From Bifidobacterium thermophilum (GTDB taxonomy: Bacteria; Actinomycetota; Actinomycetes; Actinomycetales; Bifidobacteriaceae), in NCBI GenBank assembly GCA_000741495.1, contig JGZV01000005.1:124001-188000 (forward strand): a DNA stretch of 64,000 nt. The letters run 5' to 3'. How positions within the stretch are numbered: position 1 is the first letter of the stretch; every line of letters begins with the position of its first letter. Positions 54,473 to 64,000 of the stretch are shown here, piece after piece. The notes under the pieces are model-generated. The model saw nothing but the letters and a program-made list of their open reading frames with translations, was not told the DNA's origin and did not search any database. The position numbers were made by a program, and so were the translations under genes.

Positions 54473-57394
54473 ATGGCAGCCGGCACAAAGCTTGTTATCG
54501 TGGAGTCTCCGACGAAAGCGAAGAAGATCGCGGGATACTTGGGTGATGGGTACACCGTGCTCGCGTCGGTCGGTCATATCCGCGACCTCGCCCAGCCCAG
54601 CCAGGTGCCGGCTGCCAAGAAAGAGAAGTATGGCAAGTTTGGTGTCGATGTCAATGACGGGTTCGAGCCGTATTACATTGTCGGCCCTGACAAGAAGAAA
54701 ACCGTCTCCCAGCTCAAGGAGGCGTTGAAGAACGCTGACGAACTGTATCTGGCGACTGATGAGGATCGCGAAGGCGAGGCGATCGCCTGGCATTTGGTCC
54801 AAACGTTGAAGCCGAAGGTTCCGGTCAAGCGCATGGTGTTCCACGAGATCACCCCTGAAGCGATCAAAGCCTCACTGACCAAGACGCGAGATGTCGATGA
54901 CCATATGGTGGATGCGCAGGAGACGCGTCGTGTACTTGACCGCCTGTACGGCTATGAGCTGTCCCCGGTGCTGTGGCGCAAAGTAGGGCCGGGACTGTCG
55001 GCCGGCCGCGTGCAGTCGGTGGCCACGCGCCTGATTGTCGAGCGTGAGCGTGAGCGTATGGCATTCGTCAAAGCCCCGTATTGGGATGTCGTGGCATCCC
55101 TGTCGGCTCCGGGTGCGGAAGGCGAACCGGTGCGATTCGATGCGCGCATGATCCAGCTGGACGGCAAGCGGCTGGCCACGTCCAAGGATTTCGGCGCGGA
55201 CGGTAAGCTCACCCCCGCCGGATTCGCCGACAACGTCTGCCAGTTGGATGCCGAAAGCGCCGCCGCTGTCGCACGGACGCTGCGTGAAGCGGCATTCACC
55301 GTGCAATCCATGGAAACCCGCCCTTACCGCAGGCGTCCGCTGCCTCCGTTCACCACGTCCACACTGCAACAAACCGCCGGAAACCGTCTCGGTATGAGCT
55401 CCCGTCAGACGATGCGAGCGGCCCAAGGCCTGTATGAGAACGGTTTCATCACGTATATGCGTACCGATTCAGTCACACTGTCCCAAGAGGCGATTGCTGC
55501 GGCACGCAACGCCGTCGAATTCCACTTCGGCACCAAGTTCCTGTCTGACGCCCCCAAGCAGTATGCGACCAAGACCGCTGGCGCGCAGGAAGCGCACGAA
55601 TGCATCCGTCCGGCAGGCTCCAGCTTCCGTGACCCTGAGGATGTGGCGAGCAAGGTTCCCGCCGATCAGGCGAAACTGTACCGGCTGATCTGGCAGCGTA
55701 CGCTCGCATCCCAAATGGCTGACGCGACTGGTTCGACCGCAACTGTGCGACTGAGCGCACCGGCCGGACCCCGTGGCGACGCGGTATTCCAAGCATCTGG
55801 CACGGTTATCGAATTCCCCGGCTTCATGCGTGCGACCGGCGAAGGCAAGCGTGCCGCACAGCCGGCAACCGCGGCCAAAGGCACTGCATCCGTGAAAACA
55901 GCCGCCAAGGATGATGAGAACACCTCCTTGCCGCCGATGCGTCAGGGTGATGTCCTTACCGCCGACGAAGTCAACGCCGATGGCCATGAGACGCAACCGC
56001 CGGCACGCTATACTGAAGCATCGCTGGTCAAAACCTTGGAAGCCAAGGAAATCGGCCGCCCGTCAACCTACGCGAGCATTATTTCCACCATCATCGACCG
56101 CGGCTACGTGTATGAGCGCGGCAGGGCGCTGATTCCATCATGGCTGGCGTTCGCCGTGGTCAAACTCCTGGAAACGAACTTCCCGAAGTACGTGGACTAC
56201 CAGTTCACCGCGGATATGGAGAACGGCCTCGACCGCATCGCACGCGGCAAGGAAACCGGCAAGGATTGGCTGACCCGCTTCTACTTCGGATCCGGCGACG
56301 GCGCGGCGACGAATGCAGACGAAGCGCATGAAGGCTTGCAGCAGCAGGTCGCCCAGCTTGGCGACATCGACGCCCGTGCCATCAACACCATTGAAATCGG
56401 CGACGGCCTGCACGTGCGTGTGGGACGCTACGGCCCGTATCTTGAGGATATGAACCACTTGGATGCCGAAGGCAACCCCAAGCGCGCCTCCCTGCCGCCC
56501 ACGCTCGCCCCTGACGAGCTGACGGTCGAACAAGGCCATCAGCTGATTGAAAGCAATGCCGGCGGTCCGCGCGAATTGGGCACCGATCCGGCGACCGGCG
56601 GCATCGTGGAAGTACGCAACGGACGATTCGGTCCCTACGTGTCCCTGACCATACCGCAGTCCGAACAGGCCGAGACGGCATCCGGTACGCGCAAGAGCAG
56701 TAAAAAAGCCGCCGCCCCCAAGCCGAAAATGGCTTCACTGTTCAAATCGATGAAACCGGAAAGCATCACGCTTGAACAGGCCTTGCAACTGTTGAGTCTG
56801 CCGCGTACGGTCGGAACGTTCGAAGAAACAGACGCGAAAACCGGTGAAGTCAGCCAAGTGACCATCGCAGCCAACAACGGCAGGTACGGCCCGTATCTGA
56901 CCAAAACCGCAGCCGACGGCAGCACCGACACTAGGTCACTCGGCAGCGAGGACGAAATCTTCACTGTTGACATCACCAGAGCCAAGGAACTGTTCGCCCA
57001 GCCGAAGTACGGTCGTGGCCGTGGCCGAGGTACAGCCAAGCCGCCGCTACGCGAACTGGGCAATGATCCGGACACCGGCAAGCCAGTGACCATCAAGGAC
57101 GGCTTCTACGGGGCGTACATCACCGACGGTGAGACGAACCGCACGCTGCCCAAACAGTACACGCCGGAATCCATCGAACCGCAGGAAGCGTTCCGTCTGC
57201 TCGCCGAAAAGCGTGCCGCCGGTCCATCCAAGCGTCGCACCCGCAAGAGCACCGCGAAGAAGACCACGGCGAAGCGCACGACAACCAAGAAAACCACTGC
57301 TACGAAGCGCGCGGCGAAGAAAACCGCCGCATCGTCGGCGTCCACCAGAACACGCGCGAAGCGTAGCACGACAACCGCCACCAAGGAGGAGTAA
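54473..57394 (+). CDS. topA: DNA topoisomerase I
   Basis: TopA relaxes negative supercoils. The 973-residue protein has the Toprim domain ([32 protein letters not shown]), the active-site Tyr328 in [14 protein letters not shown] and the arch domains. Four GR(Y/F)GPY-type C-terminal repeats (near residues 643, 720, 803 and 868) follow, and a final Lys/Thr/Arg-rich tail of about 45 residues. There are no zinc fingers, as in other actinobacteria. AAGGAGGGGC precedes the ATG. Its stop overlaps tmk. Confidence 0.96.
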   Translation: MAAGTKLVIVESPTKAKKIAGYLGDGYTVLASVGHIRDLAQPSQVPAAKKEKYGKFGVDVNDGFEPYYIVGPDKKKTVSQLKEALKNADELYLATDEDREGEAIAWHLVQTLKPKVPVKRMVFHEITPEAIKASLTKTRDVDDHMVDAQETRRVLDRLYGYELSPVLWRKVGPGLSAGRVQSVATRLIVERERERMAFVKAPYWDVVASLSAPGAEGEPVRFDARMIQLDGKRLATSKDFGADGKLTPAGFADNVCQLDAESAAAVARTLREAAFTVQSMETRPYRRRPLPPFTTSTLQQTAGNRLGMSSRQTMRAAQGLYENGFITYMRTDSVTLSQEAIAAARNAVEFHFGTKFLSDAPKQYATKTAGAQEAHECIRPAGSSFRDPEDVASKVPADQAKLYRLIWQRTLASQMADATGSTATVRLSAPAGPRGDAVFQASGTVIEFPGFMRATGEGKRAAQPATAAKGTASVKTAAKDDENTSLPPMRQGDVLTADEVNADGHETQPPARYTEASLVKTLEAKEIGRPSTYASIISTIIDRGYVYERGRALIPSWLAFAVVKLLETNFPKYVDYQFTADMENGLDRIARGKETGKDWLTRFYFGSGDGAATNADEAHEGLQQQVAQLGDIDARAINTIEIGDGLHVRVGRYGPYLEDMNHLDAEGNPKRASLPPTLAPDELTVEQGHQLIESNAGGPRELGTDPATGGIVEVRNGRFGPYVSLTIPQSEQAETASGTRKSSKKAAAPKPKMASLFKSMKPESITLEQALQLLSLPRTVGTFEETDAKTGEVSQVTIAANNGRYGPYLTKTAADGSTDTRSLGSEDEIFTVDITRAKELFAQPKYGRGRGRGTAKPPLRELGNDPDTGKPVTIKDGFYGAYITDGETNRTLPKQYTPESIEPQEAFRLLAEKRAAGPSKRRTRKSTAKKTTAKRTTTKKTTATKRAAKKTAASSASTRTRAKRSTTTATKEE

Positions 57395-58065
57395 TGACCG
57401 CACACGCCCCAACAGGCCTGTTCGTCTCCTTCGAAGGCGTTGACGGGGCGGGCAAGACCACACAGGTCGAACGCCTGCGTACATATCTCACCGAACGCGG
57501 ACGAACCGTGGTGGTGACGCGTGAGCCCGGCGGCACGGAGCTTGGCGTACAGCTTCGCCAGATACTGCTGCATGGCGGCGATATCGCTCCACGCACTGAA
57601 GCCCTGCTGTTCGCGGCCGATCGGGCGCAGCATGTCGCGCAGGTCATCATGCCGGCGCTTGAGCGCGGTGCCGTGGTCATCACGGATCGGTATCTTGACT
57701 CCTCGCTCGCCTATCAAGCCGGTGGACGCGAACTGACGGCAGGCGATGTACGAGACCTGAGCATGTGGGCGACCGGCGGATTGTTGCCGCGACGCACCTA
57801 CCTGCTTGATATCGACCCTGTGATTTCCCATGGCAGACTCGCCCACGGGGAAGACCGTATGGAAGCCGCCGGAGCGGATTTCCAACGCCGTACGCGCGAA
57901 GAATTCCTGAAGCTTGCCCAAGCCGACCCTGAACGTTTCCTGATTGTCGACGCGTCCGCCGGTATTGAGGAGGTCTGGCATACCATCCAGACGGATATCG
58001 AGACGCTGCTTGGAGCACCGGCAACCGCACCGGCGACGGGACAGGCGGGGGAGCGCAGGCCATGA
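57394..58065 (+). CDS. tmk: thymidylate kinase
   Basis: Tmk phosphorylates dTMP. The 223-residue protein has P-loop [12 protein letters not shown] (13-24), [32 protein letters not shown] and a LID region [17 protein letters not shown]. The last 20 residues are an Ala/Pro tail. The ATG shares a base with the topA stop and GGAGGAG precedes it. The holB start overlaps its end. Confidence 0.95.
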   Translation: MTAHAPTGLFVSFEGVDGAGKTTQVERLRTYLTERGRTVVVTREPGGTELGVQLRQILLHGGDIAPRTEALLFAADRAQHVAQVIMPALERGAVVITDRYLDSSLAYQAGGRELTAGDVRDLSMWATGGLLPRRTYLLDIDPVISHGRLAHGEDRMEAAGADFQRRTREEFLKLAQADPERFLIVDASAGIEEVWHTIQTDIETLLGAPATAPATGQAGERRP

Positions 58066-59213
58066 GCGTATGGGATTCGATTGTCGGACAGCAACCTGTG
58101 GTCAGCCAGTTGAGCGCCATCGCCGCAGGCGACCCCAAAGCCATCGCCCAATCATGGCTGATCTGCGGGCCGCCCGGATCGGGACGCTCGAATGTTGCCA
58201 AAGCGTTCGCCGCCGCCCTGGAAAGCCCCGACCATGGGCTGAGTGCGGAGCCGACCCGTGTCACGCATCTCGTACTCGCCGGCACACATCCGGATGTCAC
58301 CGTCCTGTCAACCGATAAAGTGACCATCGGTATCGACGAAGTACGCGAGCTGATCGGCGTGTCCGAACAGATGCCGAGCATATCGCCGTGGCGTATCATC
58401 ATCATCGAAGATGTCGATCGTATGCTTGAACGCACTACCAACGTGCTGCTCAAAGAGATCGAAGAGCCTTCGGAACACACCATCTGGCTGCTATGCGCCC
58501 CGAGCGCACAGGACGTGCTGCCGACCATCCGTTCGCGTACCCGCATCGTGAACCTAGCCGTGCCATCCAACCGTGCGGTCGCCCAGTTCCTTGAGGAGCA
58601 TGACGGCGTGGATCCGGCATTGGCGGCACGCTCGGCACGGCTCGCCGAAGGGCATATCGGTATCGCCCGGCTGTATGCCAAGGACGATCAGGTGCTCGCC
58701 GACCGTGACGAGCTGGTGGTTGGCGTGCTGGGCATGCGCAGGGCTTCGGACGCCGTGCTGCTCGCCGGCAGACTCACCGACAACGCCAAAGCCCAAGCCC
58801 AAGCCGACGTCGACCGTCAAGCCGCACGCGACGAGCAGGAATTCAGGCGCGTGAACGGTTTGGGGGAGAAGGATCGCATTCCGCCCAAACTGCGTTCCGC
58901 CTACCATGCGATCAGCAAGAAAGATGATCTCAAACGCCGCGCCACCAGACGTTCGCGTGATGTGCTCGACCGCGCGCTGACTACGGTAGCCAGTATTTAC
59001 CGGGATGTCGCAGTATTGCAGAACAACGCCGATGATGCGGTCGGACTGGTGAATCTTGAAAACCGGACGGCGATCACCGAATTGTCGGTTAAACTCACGC
59101 GACGTGACGCGGTGCGACGGATGGAAGACATCGCGACGGCACGACGCCGGCTTGCCGGCAACGGCAACCCGCTGCTGGTGTTCGAAGCATTGTTCTGCTC
59201 GCTGCTCGCCTGA
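58062..59213 (+). CDS. holB: DNA polymerase III subunit delta prime
   Basis: Delta prime is a structural clamp-loader subunit. The 383-residue protein shows [19 protein letters not shown], a nucleotide loop read as GPPGSGRSN (36-44) in which the catalytic lysine is replaced by Arg, [16 protein letters not shown] and TIRSRTRIV with the SRC-like box. Lack of ATPase activity is normal for delta prime. The topA-tmk-holB order is typical of actinobacteria. The 208 bases to the next gene contain nothing recognisable. Confidence 0.94.
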   Translation: MSVWDSIVGQQPVVSQLSAIAAGDPKAIAQSWLICGPPGSGRSNVAKAFAAALESPDHGLSAEPTRVTHLVLAGTHPDVTVLSTDKVTIGIDEVRELIGVSEQMPSISPWRIIIIEDVDRMLERTTNVLLKEIEEPSEHTIWLLCAPSAQDVLPTIRSRTRIVNLAVPSNRAVAQFLEEHDGVDPALAARSARLAEGHIGIARLYAKDDQVLADRDELVVGVLGMRRASDAVLLAGRLTDNAKAQAQADVDRQAARDEQEFRRVNGLGEKDRIPPKLRSAYHAISKKDDLKRRATRRSRDVLDRALTTVASIYRDVAVLQNNADDAVGLVNLENRTAITELSVKLTRRDAVRRMEDIATARRRLAGNGNPLLVFEALFCSLLA

Positions 59214-59421
59214 TTCGGCTTGTTGCACCGGCATACCGGCTTCAGTGTCATGCCGCGGCTCACACGGCGCCATAGTATCCTTTCCATACGATGTACATCG
59301 GATCCCGATACCACAGGCGTGGAGGAGCGAGCGAGGAACAGCGGGGGACGGGACCGCAGGAATGCCGAACCGCACAGGGAGACGCCGTCACACATGCAGA
59401 ATACGAGCGGCACCCACACCA

Positions 59422-60480
59422 TCATGCGACCGCAGCATGCCGGGTGGACCCCCTGGCCACCACACGCCGTGGGAACGCCACATGACGGCGCAATCTCGCG
59501 ACCGTCATGGCATCGGATGCCGCGGCACCGGCATTGGCGATCAATCGCAGACTCTCCGCGGCCATCTGCGGTAGGGGAGCCCGCATCGCAGTCAAGGAAG
59601 GTACACTGGTCGCGGCCGCCGTGTCATCTTGCAAACTGACGATCTGTACCCGGTTCGGTACGTCAATGGCAAGCTGGCTGAGCGCAATCATCGCGCCGAT
59701 AGCCGTATCGGCGGACGCGCAGATGATCGCTTCGGGAATCTCGCGCGATGCATCGCCGAATATCCGCATGGTGTCAGCAAACCCGCGTTGCGTCGTACCA
59801 TCGGCGATGGTGATCCAATCGCTGTCGGCGTGCGCGTGAAGCATATTGAGCGAAGATTGAAACGCGAGCAGGGTTTGCGCCCCCTCGCTGGAGCCGACCG
59901 TGTCACTGAAATACGCGATGGAATGCGCTCCGCGTTCAACCACATGGGTGACAGCCAGTTCGATGGACGCGCCATTATCGATACTGATCCAATCGTGTCT
60001 CAGCAGGTTGGTGGAGCCGAACAGTTGGATGATGGGCGTATCCGCCGTTGCCAGCCCGCGCGCGATGGACGCGCCGGAGCGCGGACAGGGCAGCACAATA
60101 ATGCCGTCGGCGTTGCGTCTGATGAACGCCTTGATCCGTTGGTGTTGCCCCGCTGGAGTGCTGTCAGTGCCGACCAGCAGTTGCCGGCCGGCGGCGCTTG
60201 CGGCATCGCTGATTGCGGCGACAATGCCGGCATGGAGGGGATTCGGCGTTGCCGGCAAGGATAAGGCGATGATATTGCTTGTGTCGCTGCGCAGTGCGCT
60301 CGCCGCACTGTTGACGGCGTAATCGAGTTCGATTGCGGCTTGGCGCACCCGTCGGGCGATATCGTCGTCTTTGGTTCTCCTGCCGGATAGGACGCGTGAA
60401 ACGGTGGCGATGGAGACGTCGGCGAGGGCGGCGACATTGGTGATGGACGCGTTCGGCCGCTTGCCTCGGGCGGATGTCAT
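59422..60480 (-). CDS. LacI-family transcriptional regulator
   Basis: The 352-residue repressor has the LacI helix-turn-helix at residues 13-33 (ITNVAALADVSIATVSRVLSG), the hinge helix SAASALRSDTSN and a periplasmic-binding-like effector domain. A sugar ligand is expected. It lies downstream of ptsH in the same direction, behind a hairpin. A LacI-type palindrome lies in the ptsH-ptsI gap at 61028, so control of the PTS genes is likely (inference). Confidence 0.92.
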   Translation of the reverse strand: MTSARGKRPNASITNVAALADVSIATVSRVLSGRRTKDDDIARRVRQAAIELDYAVNSAASALRSDTSNIIALSLPATPNPLHAGIVAAISDAASAAGRQLLVGTDSTPAGQHQRIKAFIRRNADGIIVLPCPRSGASIARGLATADTPIIQLFGSTNLLRHDWISIDNGASIELAVTHVVERGAHSIAYFSDTVGSSEGAQTLLAFQSSLNMLHAHADSDWITIADGTTQRGFADTMRIFGDASREIPEAIICASADTAIGAMIALSQLAIDVPNRVQIVSLQDDTAAATSVPSLTAMRAPLPQMAAESLRLIANAGAAASDAMTVARLRRHVAFPRRVVARGSTRHAAVA

Positions 60481-60520
60481 GGTGCATCTCCAGTCATCTT
60501 GGATTCGACATGAGAATACA

Positions 60521-60555
60521 ACGAACCGCCTCGGTGTATGGCCGTGGCGGTTCGT
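60521..60555 (-). terminator. hairpin after ptsH
   Basis: A perfect 10-bp stem ACGAACCGCC / GGCGGTTCGT encloses 15 bases between the ptsH stop and the lacI-type start. On the minus strand it would follow ptsH. Confidence 0.6.
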
Positions 60556-60628
60556 GATTCGTGTCTGATGGATACGCAGACGCGTGATACCGGCGAAAAC
60601 CGGCGATGCGTACTACGTGATGGCGCAA

Positions 60629-60892
60629 TCAGGCCTTGGTGATCGTGGCCACGAGATTGTCCGCGATGCTGTCCGCGTTCTCGCCGTCCACGGTGATTTC
60701 GATGGTGTCGCCCTGCTTGATGCCCAGGCCCATCACCGACAGGATGCTGTTCGCGTTGACCGGTGCGCCGCCCTGCTTGGCGATGGTGACCGCGCAGCCG
60801 GAAGCGGTTGCCGCTTGGGCGAACTCTGCTGCCGGGCGTGCGTGGATGCCGACAGGATCGTTGATGGTTGCGGTACGGGTTGCGGTTGCCAT
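60629..60892 (-). CDS. ptsH: PTS phosphocarrier protein HPr
   Basis: HPr carries phosphate from enzyme I to the sugar-specific PTS enzymes. The 87-residue protein has the active histidine His17 in PVGIHARPAAEFAQAA and the regulatory-serine region around Ser49 (NANSILSVMGLGI). The ATG at 60892 has AAGGAG eight bases upstream. It is divergent from ptsI across 273 bases, instead of the common ptsHI operon. Confidence 0.95.
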   Translation of the reverse strand: MATATRTATINDPVGIHARPAAEFAQAATASGCAVTIAKQGGAPVNANSILSVMGLGIKQGDTIEITVDGENADSIADNLVATITKA

Positions 60893-61027
60893 GATAGACA
60901 CTCCTTTGCGTCAGTCTACGTCATTCAATACGCGGTTGCCGGGGCTCCCGCTGCGCGCCATCGCAGCTGCTGCGCAACTGGTGTGACGCCCTACAGCTCA
61001 GCATAGCATACTTTTTCCGAAATAGAG

Positions 61028-61037
61028 AAAACGTTTA
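61028..61037. promoter_or_regulatory. LacI-type operator palindrome between ptsH and ptsI
   Basis: AAAACGTTTA is a palindrome centred on CG, the core shared by LacI-family operators. It lies seven bases before the ptsI -35 box, so a bound repressor or activator could affect ptsI and perhaps ptsH. Confidence 0.55.
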
Positions 61038-61043
61038 CCGGCG

Positions 61044-61071
61044 TTGCGTCGCGGATTTTGTAGTATAAAAT
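61044..61071 (+). promoter_or_regulatory. ptsI promoter
   Basis: TTGCGT (61044-61049) is followed after 16 bases by TAAAAT (61066-61071), overlapping TATAAA. It leaves a leader of about 90 bases before the ptsI ATG. Confidence 0.6.
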
Positions 61072-61165
61072 GAGATACAACAGAAAAGGCGTACTCGCGA
61101 TGAAGTGAGTACTTCCCAAGACGGTTTCCGCTGGCGGAACCGACAACAAGACAAAAGGAGCTCGT

Positions 61166-62815
61166 ATGGTCATCACTGGTGTTGGTATCGGACGTGGTGT
61201 CGCAGTCGGTCCTGTCATTCGCATGGCAGCCCCGCTTCCCGAACCCTCCGATGCTCCAAGGAATCCGGGTGTAAGCGTCGAGACGGAAACCGATCGCGCA
61301 ATCAAGGCGCTCAACACCGTCAACGCCGATCTCAACCGTCGCGCAGAAGAAGCCGCAAACGGTGATGAAGCCACCAAGAAAGCCGCACCGATTCTGCAGG
61401 CTATCGCGATGTTCGCTTCCGACCCGTCGCTCGCCGAATCCATCAAGAATCTCATTGCCAACGGCAAGACCGCCGAACGTGCAGTGCTGGAAGGCTTCGG
61501 ACAGGTCGAAGAGATGTTCAAGGCCATCGGCGGCTATCAAGCCGAGCGTGCGGCTGATTTGCATGATGTCGGCCAGCGCGTTATCGCGGACCTCATGGGT
61601 CTGCCCGCCCCGGGTGTTCCGCAAAGCGACACGCCGTTCGTGCTTGTCGCAGAGGACCTTTCTCCGGCGGACACCGCGGCCCTCGACCTGAACAAGACCC
61701 TCGCCATCGTCACCAGTCAGGGCGGCCCGACCAGCCATACCGCCATTCTGGCGCGCGCCCGCGGCATCGTGGCTGTGGTGTCCGCGCAAGGGGCGGATGA
61801 CATCAAGGACGGGCAGACCGTCGTAGTCAACGCCGCGAAGAACACGGTGATCGTCGATCCGAGCGAAGCAGAAATCGCAGAAGCCCGCGAAGCGAAAGCG
61901 AACGCCGCCAAAGCCAAGGAGCTGCGCGGCGAGCCCGGCCAGACCAAGGACGGTCATCTCATTCCGCTGCTCGCCAATGTCGGCAAGCCGGAGGACGCCG
62001 ACCCGGCGCTCGAATACGGTGCCGAAGGCGTGGGCCTGTTCCGCACCGAATTCCTGTTCCTCGGCAACGAGGAGCCGCCGAGCGTCGAAGAGCAGACTGA
62101 GGCGTATGCCAAGCTGCTCAGCCGCTTCCCTGGCAAGAAAGTCGTGATCCGTATGCTCGACGCCGGCGCGGACAAGCCGCTGCCGTTCCTGACGCCTGAG
62201 GATGAGCCGAACCCGGCGCTCGGCCTGCGTGGCTTGCGAACCTTGCGCGTGCACAAGAAGGTCCTCGAGGACCAGCTTGAGGCAATCGCTCGGGCCGACG
62301 CCCAGACCAATGCCGACCTGTGGGTGATGGTCCCGATGGTCGCTGACCAGTGGGAGGCCGACTACTTCGTCAAGCTCGGTAAATCCAAGGGTTTGAAGAA
62401 GGTCGGTGTCATGGCTGAAGTCCCGTCGATCGCGCTGATGGCCGACAAAGTCGCTCAGGTCGCCGATTTCGTGTCAATTGGCACGAACGATTTGACCCAG
62501 TACACGCTCGCGGCCGATCGTACGCTCGGCTCCGTGGCCCACTACCAGACCGCATGGCATCCGGCGGTGCTGCGCGCCATCAAACTGATCGCGGACGCGG
62601 GCAACGCGAACGGCATGCCGGTGGGCGTGTGCGGTGAGGCTGCGGCTGATCCTGATCTGGCGGTTGTGCTCGCCGGTATCGGCGTCAACTCGCTGTCCAT
62701 GACCCCGGTCGCGTTGGACGATGTGCGCGCCCAGCTCGCTTCGGTCACTTTCGAGGAAGCCAAGCAGAAGGCTGCCGCCGCGTTGAACGGCGATTTCTAC
62801 AAGCCGGCGGAATAA
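61166..62815 (+). CDS. ptsI: PTS enzyme I (phosphoenolpyruvate-protein phosphotransferase)
   Basis: Enzyme I starts the phosphorelay from phosphoenolpyruvate to HPr. The 549-residue protein has the HPr-binding helices (residues 30-140), the phosphorylated His191 in SQGGPTSHTAILARARG and the PEP site EGVGLFRTEFLFLG. LRGLRTLRVHKK and SIGTNDLTQYTLAADR complete the barrel, with active Cys in GMPVGVCGEAAADP. Length is slightly below the 575 of E. coli. AAAAGGAGCTCGT precedes the ATG. Confidence 0.96.
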   Translation: MVITGVGIGRGVAVGPVIRMAAPLPEPSDAPRNPGVSVETETDRAIKALNTVNADLNRRAEEAANGDEATKKAAPILQAIAMFASDPSLAESIKNLIANGKTAERAVLEGFGQVEEMFKAIGGYQAERAADLHDVGQRVIADLMGLPAPGVPQSDTPFVLVAEDLSPADTAALDLNKTLAIVTSQGGPTSHTAILARARGIVAVVSAQGADDIKDGQTVVVNAAKNTVIVDPSEAEIAEAREAKANAAKAKELRGEPGQTKDGHLIPLLANVGKPEDADPALEYGAEGVGLFRTEFLFLGNEEPPSVEEQTEAYAKLLSRFPGKKVVIRMLDAGADKPLPFLTPEDEPNPALGLRGLRTLRVHKKVLEDQLEAIARADAQTNADLWVMVPMVADQWEADYFVKLGKSKGLKKVGVMAEVPSIALMADKVAQVADFVSIGTNDLTQYTLAADRTLGSVAHYQTAWHPAVLRAIKLIADAGNANGMPVGVCGEAAADPDLAVVLAGIGVNSLSMTPVALDDVRAQLASVTFEEAKQKAAAALNGDFYKPAE

Positions 62816-62836
62816 CCCAGGCTTGACACGTTGACA

Positions 62837-62878
62837 ATGCAGCGGGCCGGTTCCTGTACGGGAGCCGGCCCGCTGCAT
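62837..62878 (+). terminator. hairpin terminator after ptsI
   Basis: ATGCAGCGGGCCGG pairs perfectly with CCGGCCCGCTGCAT, enclosing a 14-base loop. No U run follows. The rest of the 317-base gap to 63132 has no gene I can support. Confidence 0.75.
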
Positions 62879-63132
62879 ATGGCGACTGGTGGAGCGGCTG
62901 CGGCCTGCTGGTTCCGCTTCATGCGAATCGACAGCCGAAATCCATCGTATGGAACGTTCGCCGGTGCCTTGAGACACTCCAGTGACGGGTGCTTTCCCGA
63001 AAACCGCGGTATTCCGTCATGCTTTCGTTCCATGGGTCCCACCACTCCGTCCCTCTTCCATATCCCGCAATTTCGCGAACGCATTCACCGCGCGCTCACC
63101 TCCACGTCATCACGATGCGCGATACTGGCATC

Positions 63133-63684
63133 ATGAGAATTTCCGCTGATTTTACGGTCGTCCCCGACGAGTTCGCCAAGCAGGCGCCCGCCGAGAACCG
63201 TGTGGACGGCACGCCTATCGTCTCGTTCCCCTTCTACATTGATGACCTCGCCCCGGATGCGATGTTTCTGCACTGGGAGCTTGCCGATCCTGATTCGATT
63301 CCGGTGTGCGGATTCGAGTGGATCCACTGGGCGGTCGCCAACGTGCCGGTCGACGCGCTCATGTTTGACTTCAACGATTCGCACGCCTTGCAAATTCCTG
63401 CCGACTTCTCCCGCTCCCTGCCCGCGATGATTCCCGAAGCTGTGCAGGGGCGTACGTCGGCGGCCAGCAAGTTCGTCGGTTCGACGAACCCGGCGGTGAC
63501 CATGCGCTATAACGGCCCGCAGCCGCCGGACAAGGACCATGACTATCTGCTGCAGGTGTGGGCGACCCGCGAGGAGCTGCCCGGCTTGAACCAGGGATTC
63601 TGGCTCAACGAGATGCTGCACGGTTTGCGCAAGACCGACAGCTTGGTCGATCAAGGCGGTGCCTTCTTCACCGGCCGCGCCTGA
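63133..63684 (+). CDS. YbhB/YbcL-type phosphatidylethanolamine-binding-like protein
   Basis: This 183-residue protein belongs to the PEBP/RKIP-like YbhB family. It has FPFYIDDLAPDAMFLHWELADPDS, GFEWIHWAVANVPVDA, the ligand-site region MRYNGPQPPDKDHDYLLQVWA and an end FWLNEMLHGLRK. Bacterial members have no firm function. The start is uncertain because neither ATG at 63115 nor 63133 has a clear ribosome site; I chose 63133. It stands alone between ptsI and the dipeptidase. Confidence 0.85.
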   Translation: MRISADFTVVPDEFAKQAPAENRVDGTPIVSFPFYIDDLAPDAMFLHWELADPDSIPVCGFEWIHWAVANVPVDALMFDFNDSHALQIPADFSRSLPAMIPEAVQGRTSAASKFVGSTNPAVTMRYNGPQPPDKDHDYLLQVWATREELPGLNQGFWLNEMLHGLRKTDSLVDQGGAFFTGRA

Positions 63685-63858
63685 ACGCTGGAACGCTCGG
63701 CATCTGCTGTCGTATGGTCTGCGTGGCACAATGCGCATGGCCGGTTCAATCAATTCGATGACGCGACCGCATGCGTACAACGTCAGGTCATCGCCCTGGC
63801 ACTGCACGCCGATGCGGCCGCAAAGGCTTGGAAATTCGGCAAAACTGAAAGGAACACC

Positions 63859-64000
63859 ATGGCCTGCACCACGATTTTGGTAGGTAAGGACGCGAGCTAT
63901 GACGGCTCGACCATCATCGCCCGCAACGAGGATTCCGCCAACGGCGAATTCAATCCGAAGCGGTTCATTGTTGTCCGCCCGAGCGAACAGCCGCGGCATT
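63859..64000 (+). CDS. C69-family dipeptidase, second copy, cut by the window edge
   Basis: The visible 47 residues start [18 protein letters not shown], with Cys3 as the predicted N-terminal nucleophile, followed by [18 protein letters not shown]. The start has GAAAGGAAC upstream. It is clearly paralogous to the dipeptidase at 2805 (same Cys position and the same DGST-IARN and PKRFI stretches). The 174 bases before it contain nothing recognisable. Confidence 0.92.
   Translation, partial: MACTTILVGKDASYDGSTIIARNEDSANGEFNPKRFIVVRPSEQPRH

Noticed and set aside
58062..58200. Damaged nucleotide-binding loop in holB as a sign of pseudogenisation
   Set aside because: Delta prime subunits normally lack ATPase function, so Arg in place of Lys is expected.

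Overview
The window comes from a high-GC Gram-positive genome and most likely from a Bifidobacterium or a close relative. The reasons are the actinobacterial gene types (membrane-anchored FtsY, zinc-finger-free TopA with a lysine-rich tail, MutT1-type Nudix/phosphatase fusion next to ppk, split Tad pilus locus with a long-leader Flp pilin) and the C69 dipeptidases typical of bifidobacteria and lactobacilli. No rRNA gene is present to confirm this. The window begins in a minus-strand gene and ends inside a second C69 dipeptidase, so two paralogues of that family flank it.

Layout. 1-2.7 kb: polar amino-acid ABC transporter operon. 2.8-7.7 kb: C69 dipeptidase, family 2 glycosyltransferase, TetR regulator, a degenerate repeat block and a small membrane protein. 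7.8-11 kb: ftsY, a 295-bp concentric inverted-repeat element, and a CPA2-type antiporter. 11.2-16.6 kb: nitrogen module amt-amt-glnB-glnD. 16.6-21.2 kb: a dense DnaA-box cluster, dnaB, and murT-gatD for peptidoglycan amidation. 21.2-29.9 kb: phasin-like protein plus UbiB kinase, GDPD, upp, mutT1 and ppk. 29.9-31.2 kb: a large gene-poor stretch with a candidate structured RNA and a decayed gene. 31.3-36 kb: Tad/Flp pilus locus (tadZ, tadA, two TadB/C-type proteins, flp, tadE, tadF-like). 36-43.6 kb: dnaX-recR, a split aspartokinase, asd and prs. 43.7-45.6 kb: rpsF-ssb-rpsR-rplI. 45.9-52.6 kb: an envelope/secretion block with a polysaccharide deacetylase, SRP RNA, a small secreted SH3-like protein, a lipoprotein and a MacAB-type exporter. 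52.6-64 kb: PAP2 phosphatase, topA-tmk-holB, a LacI regulator with divergent ptsH and ptsI, a PEBP protein and the second C69 dipeptidase.

Cooperation. The Amt, PII and GlnD genes form one nitrogen-sensing unit. dnaB, dnaX, recR, holB, topA, ssb, tmk and prs supply replication and nucleotide metabolism. FtsY and the 4.5S RNA are two of the three SRP targeting parts. MurT-GatD, the deacetylase, the Tad pilus and the secreted proteins shape the cell surface.

The most notable signal is a set of envelope-associated genes whose reading frame is broken by exactly one base at a 6-7 base homopolymer (deacetylase, SH3-like protein, lipoprotein, possibly tadZ). Housekeeping genes carrying similar tracts remain open. 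Other strong signals are the DnaA-box cluster before dnaB, a promoter-structure-terminator unit that looks like a 6S-type RNA, and the palindromic element after ftsY.
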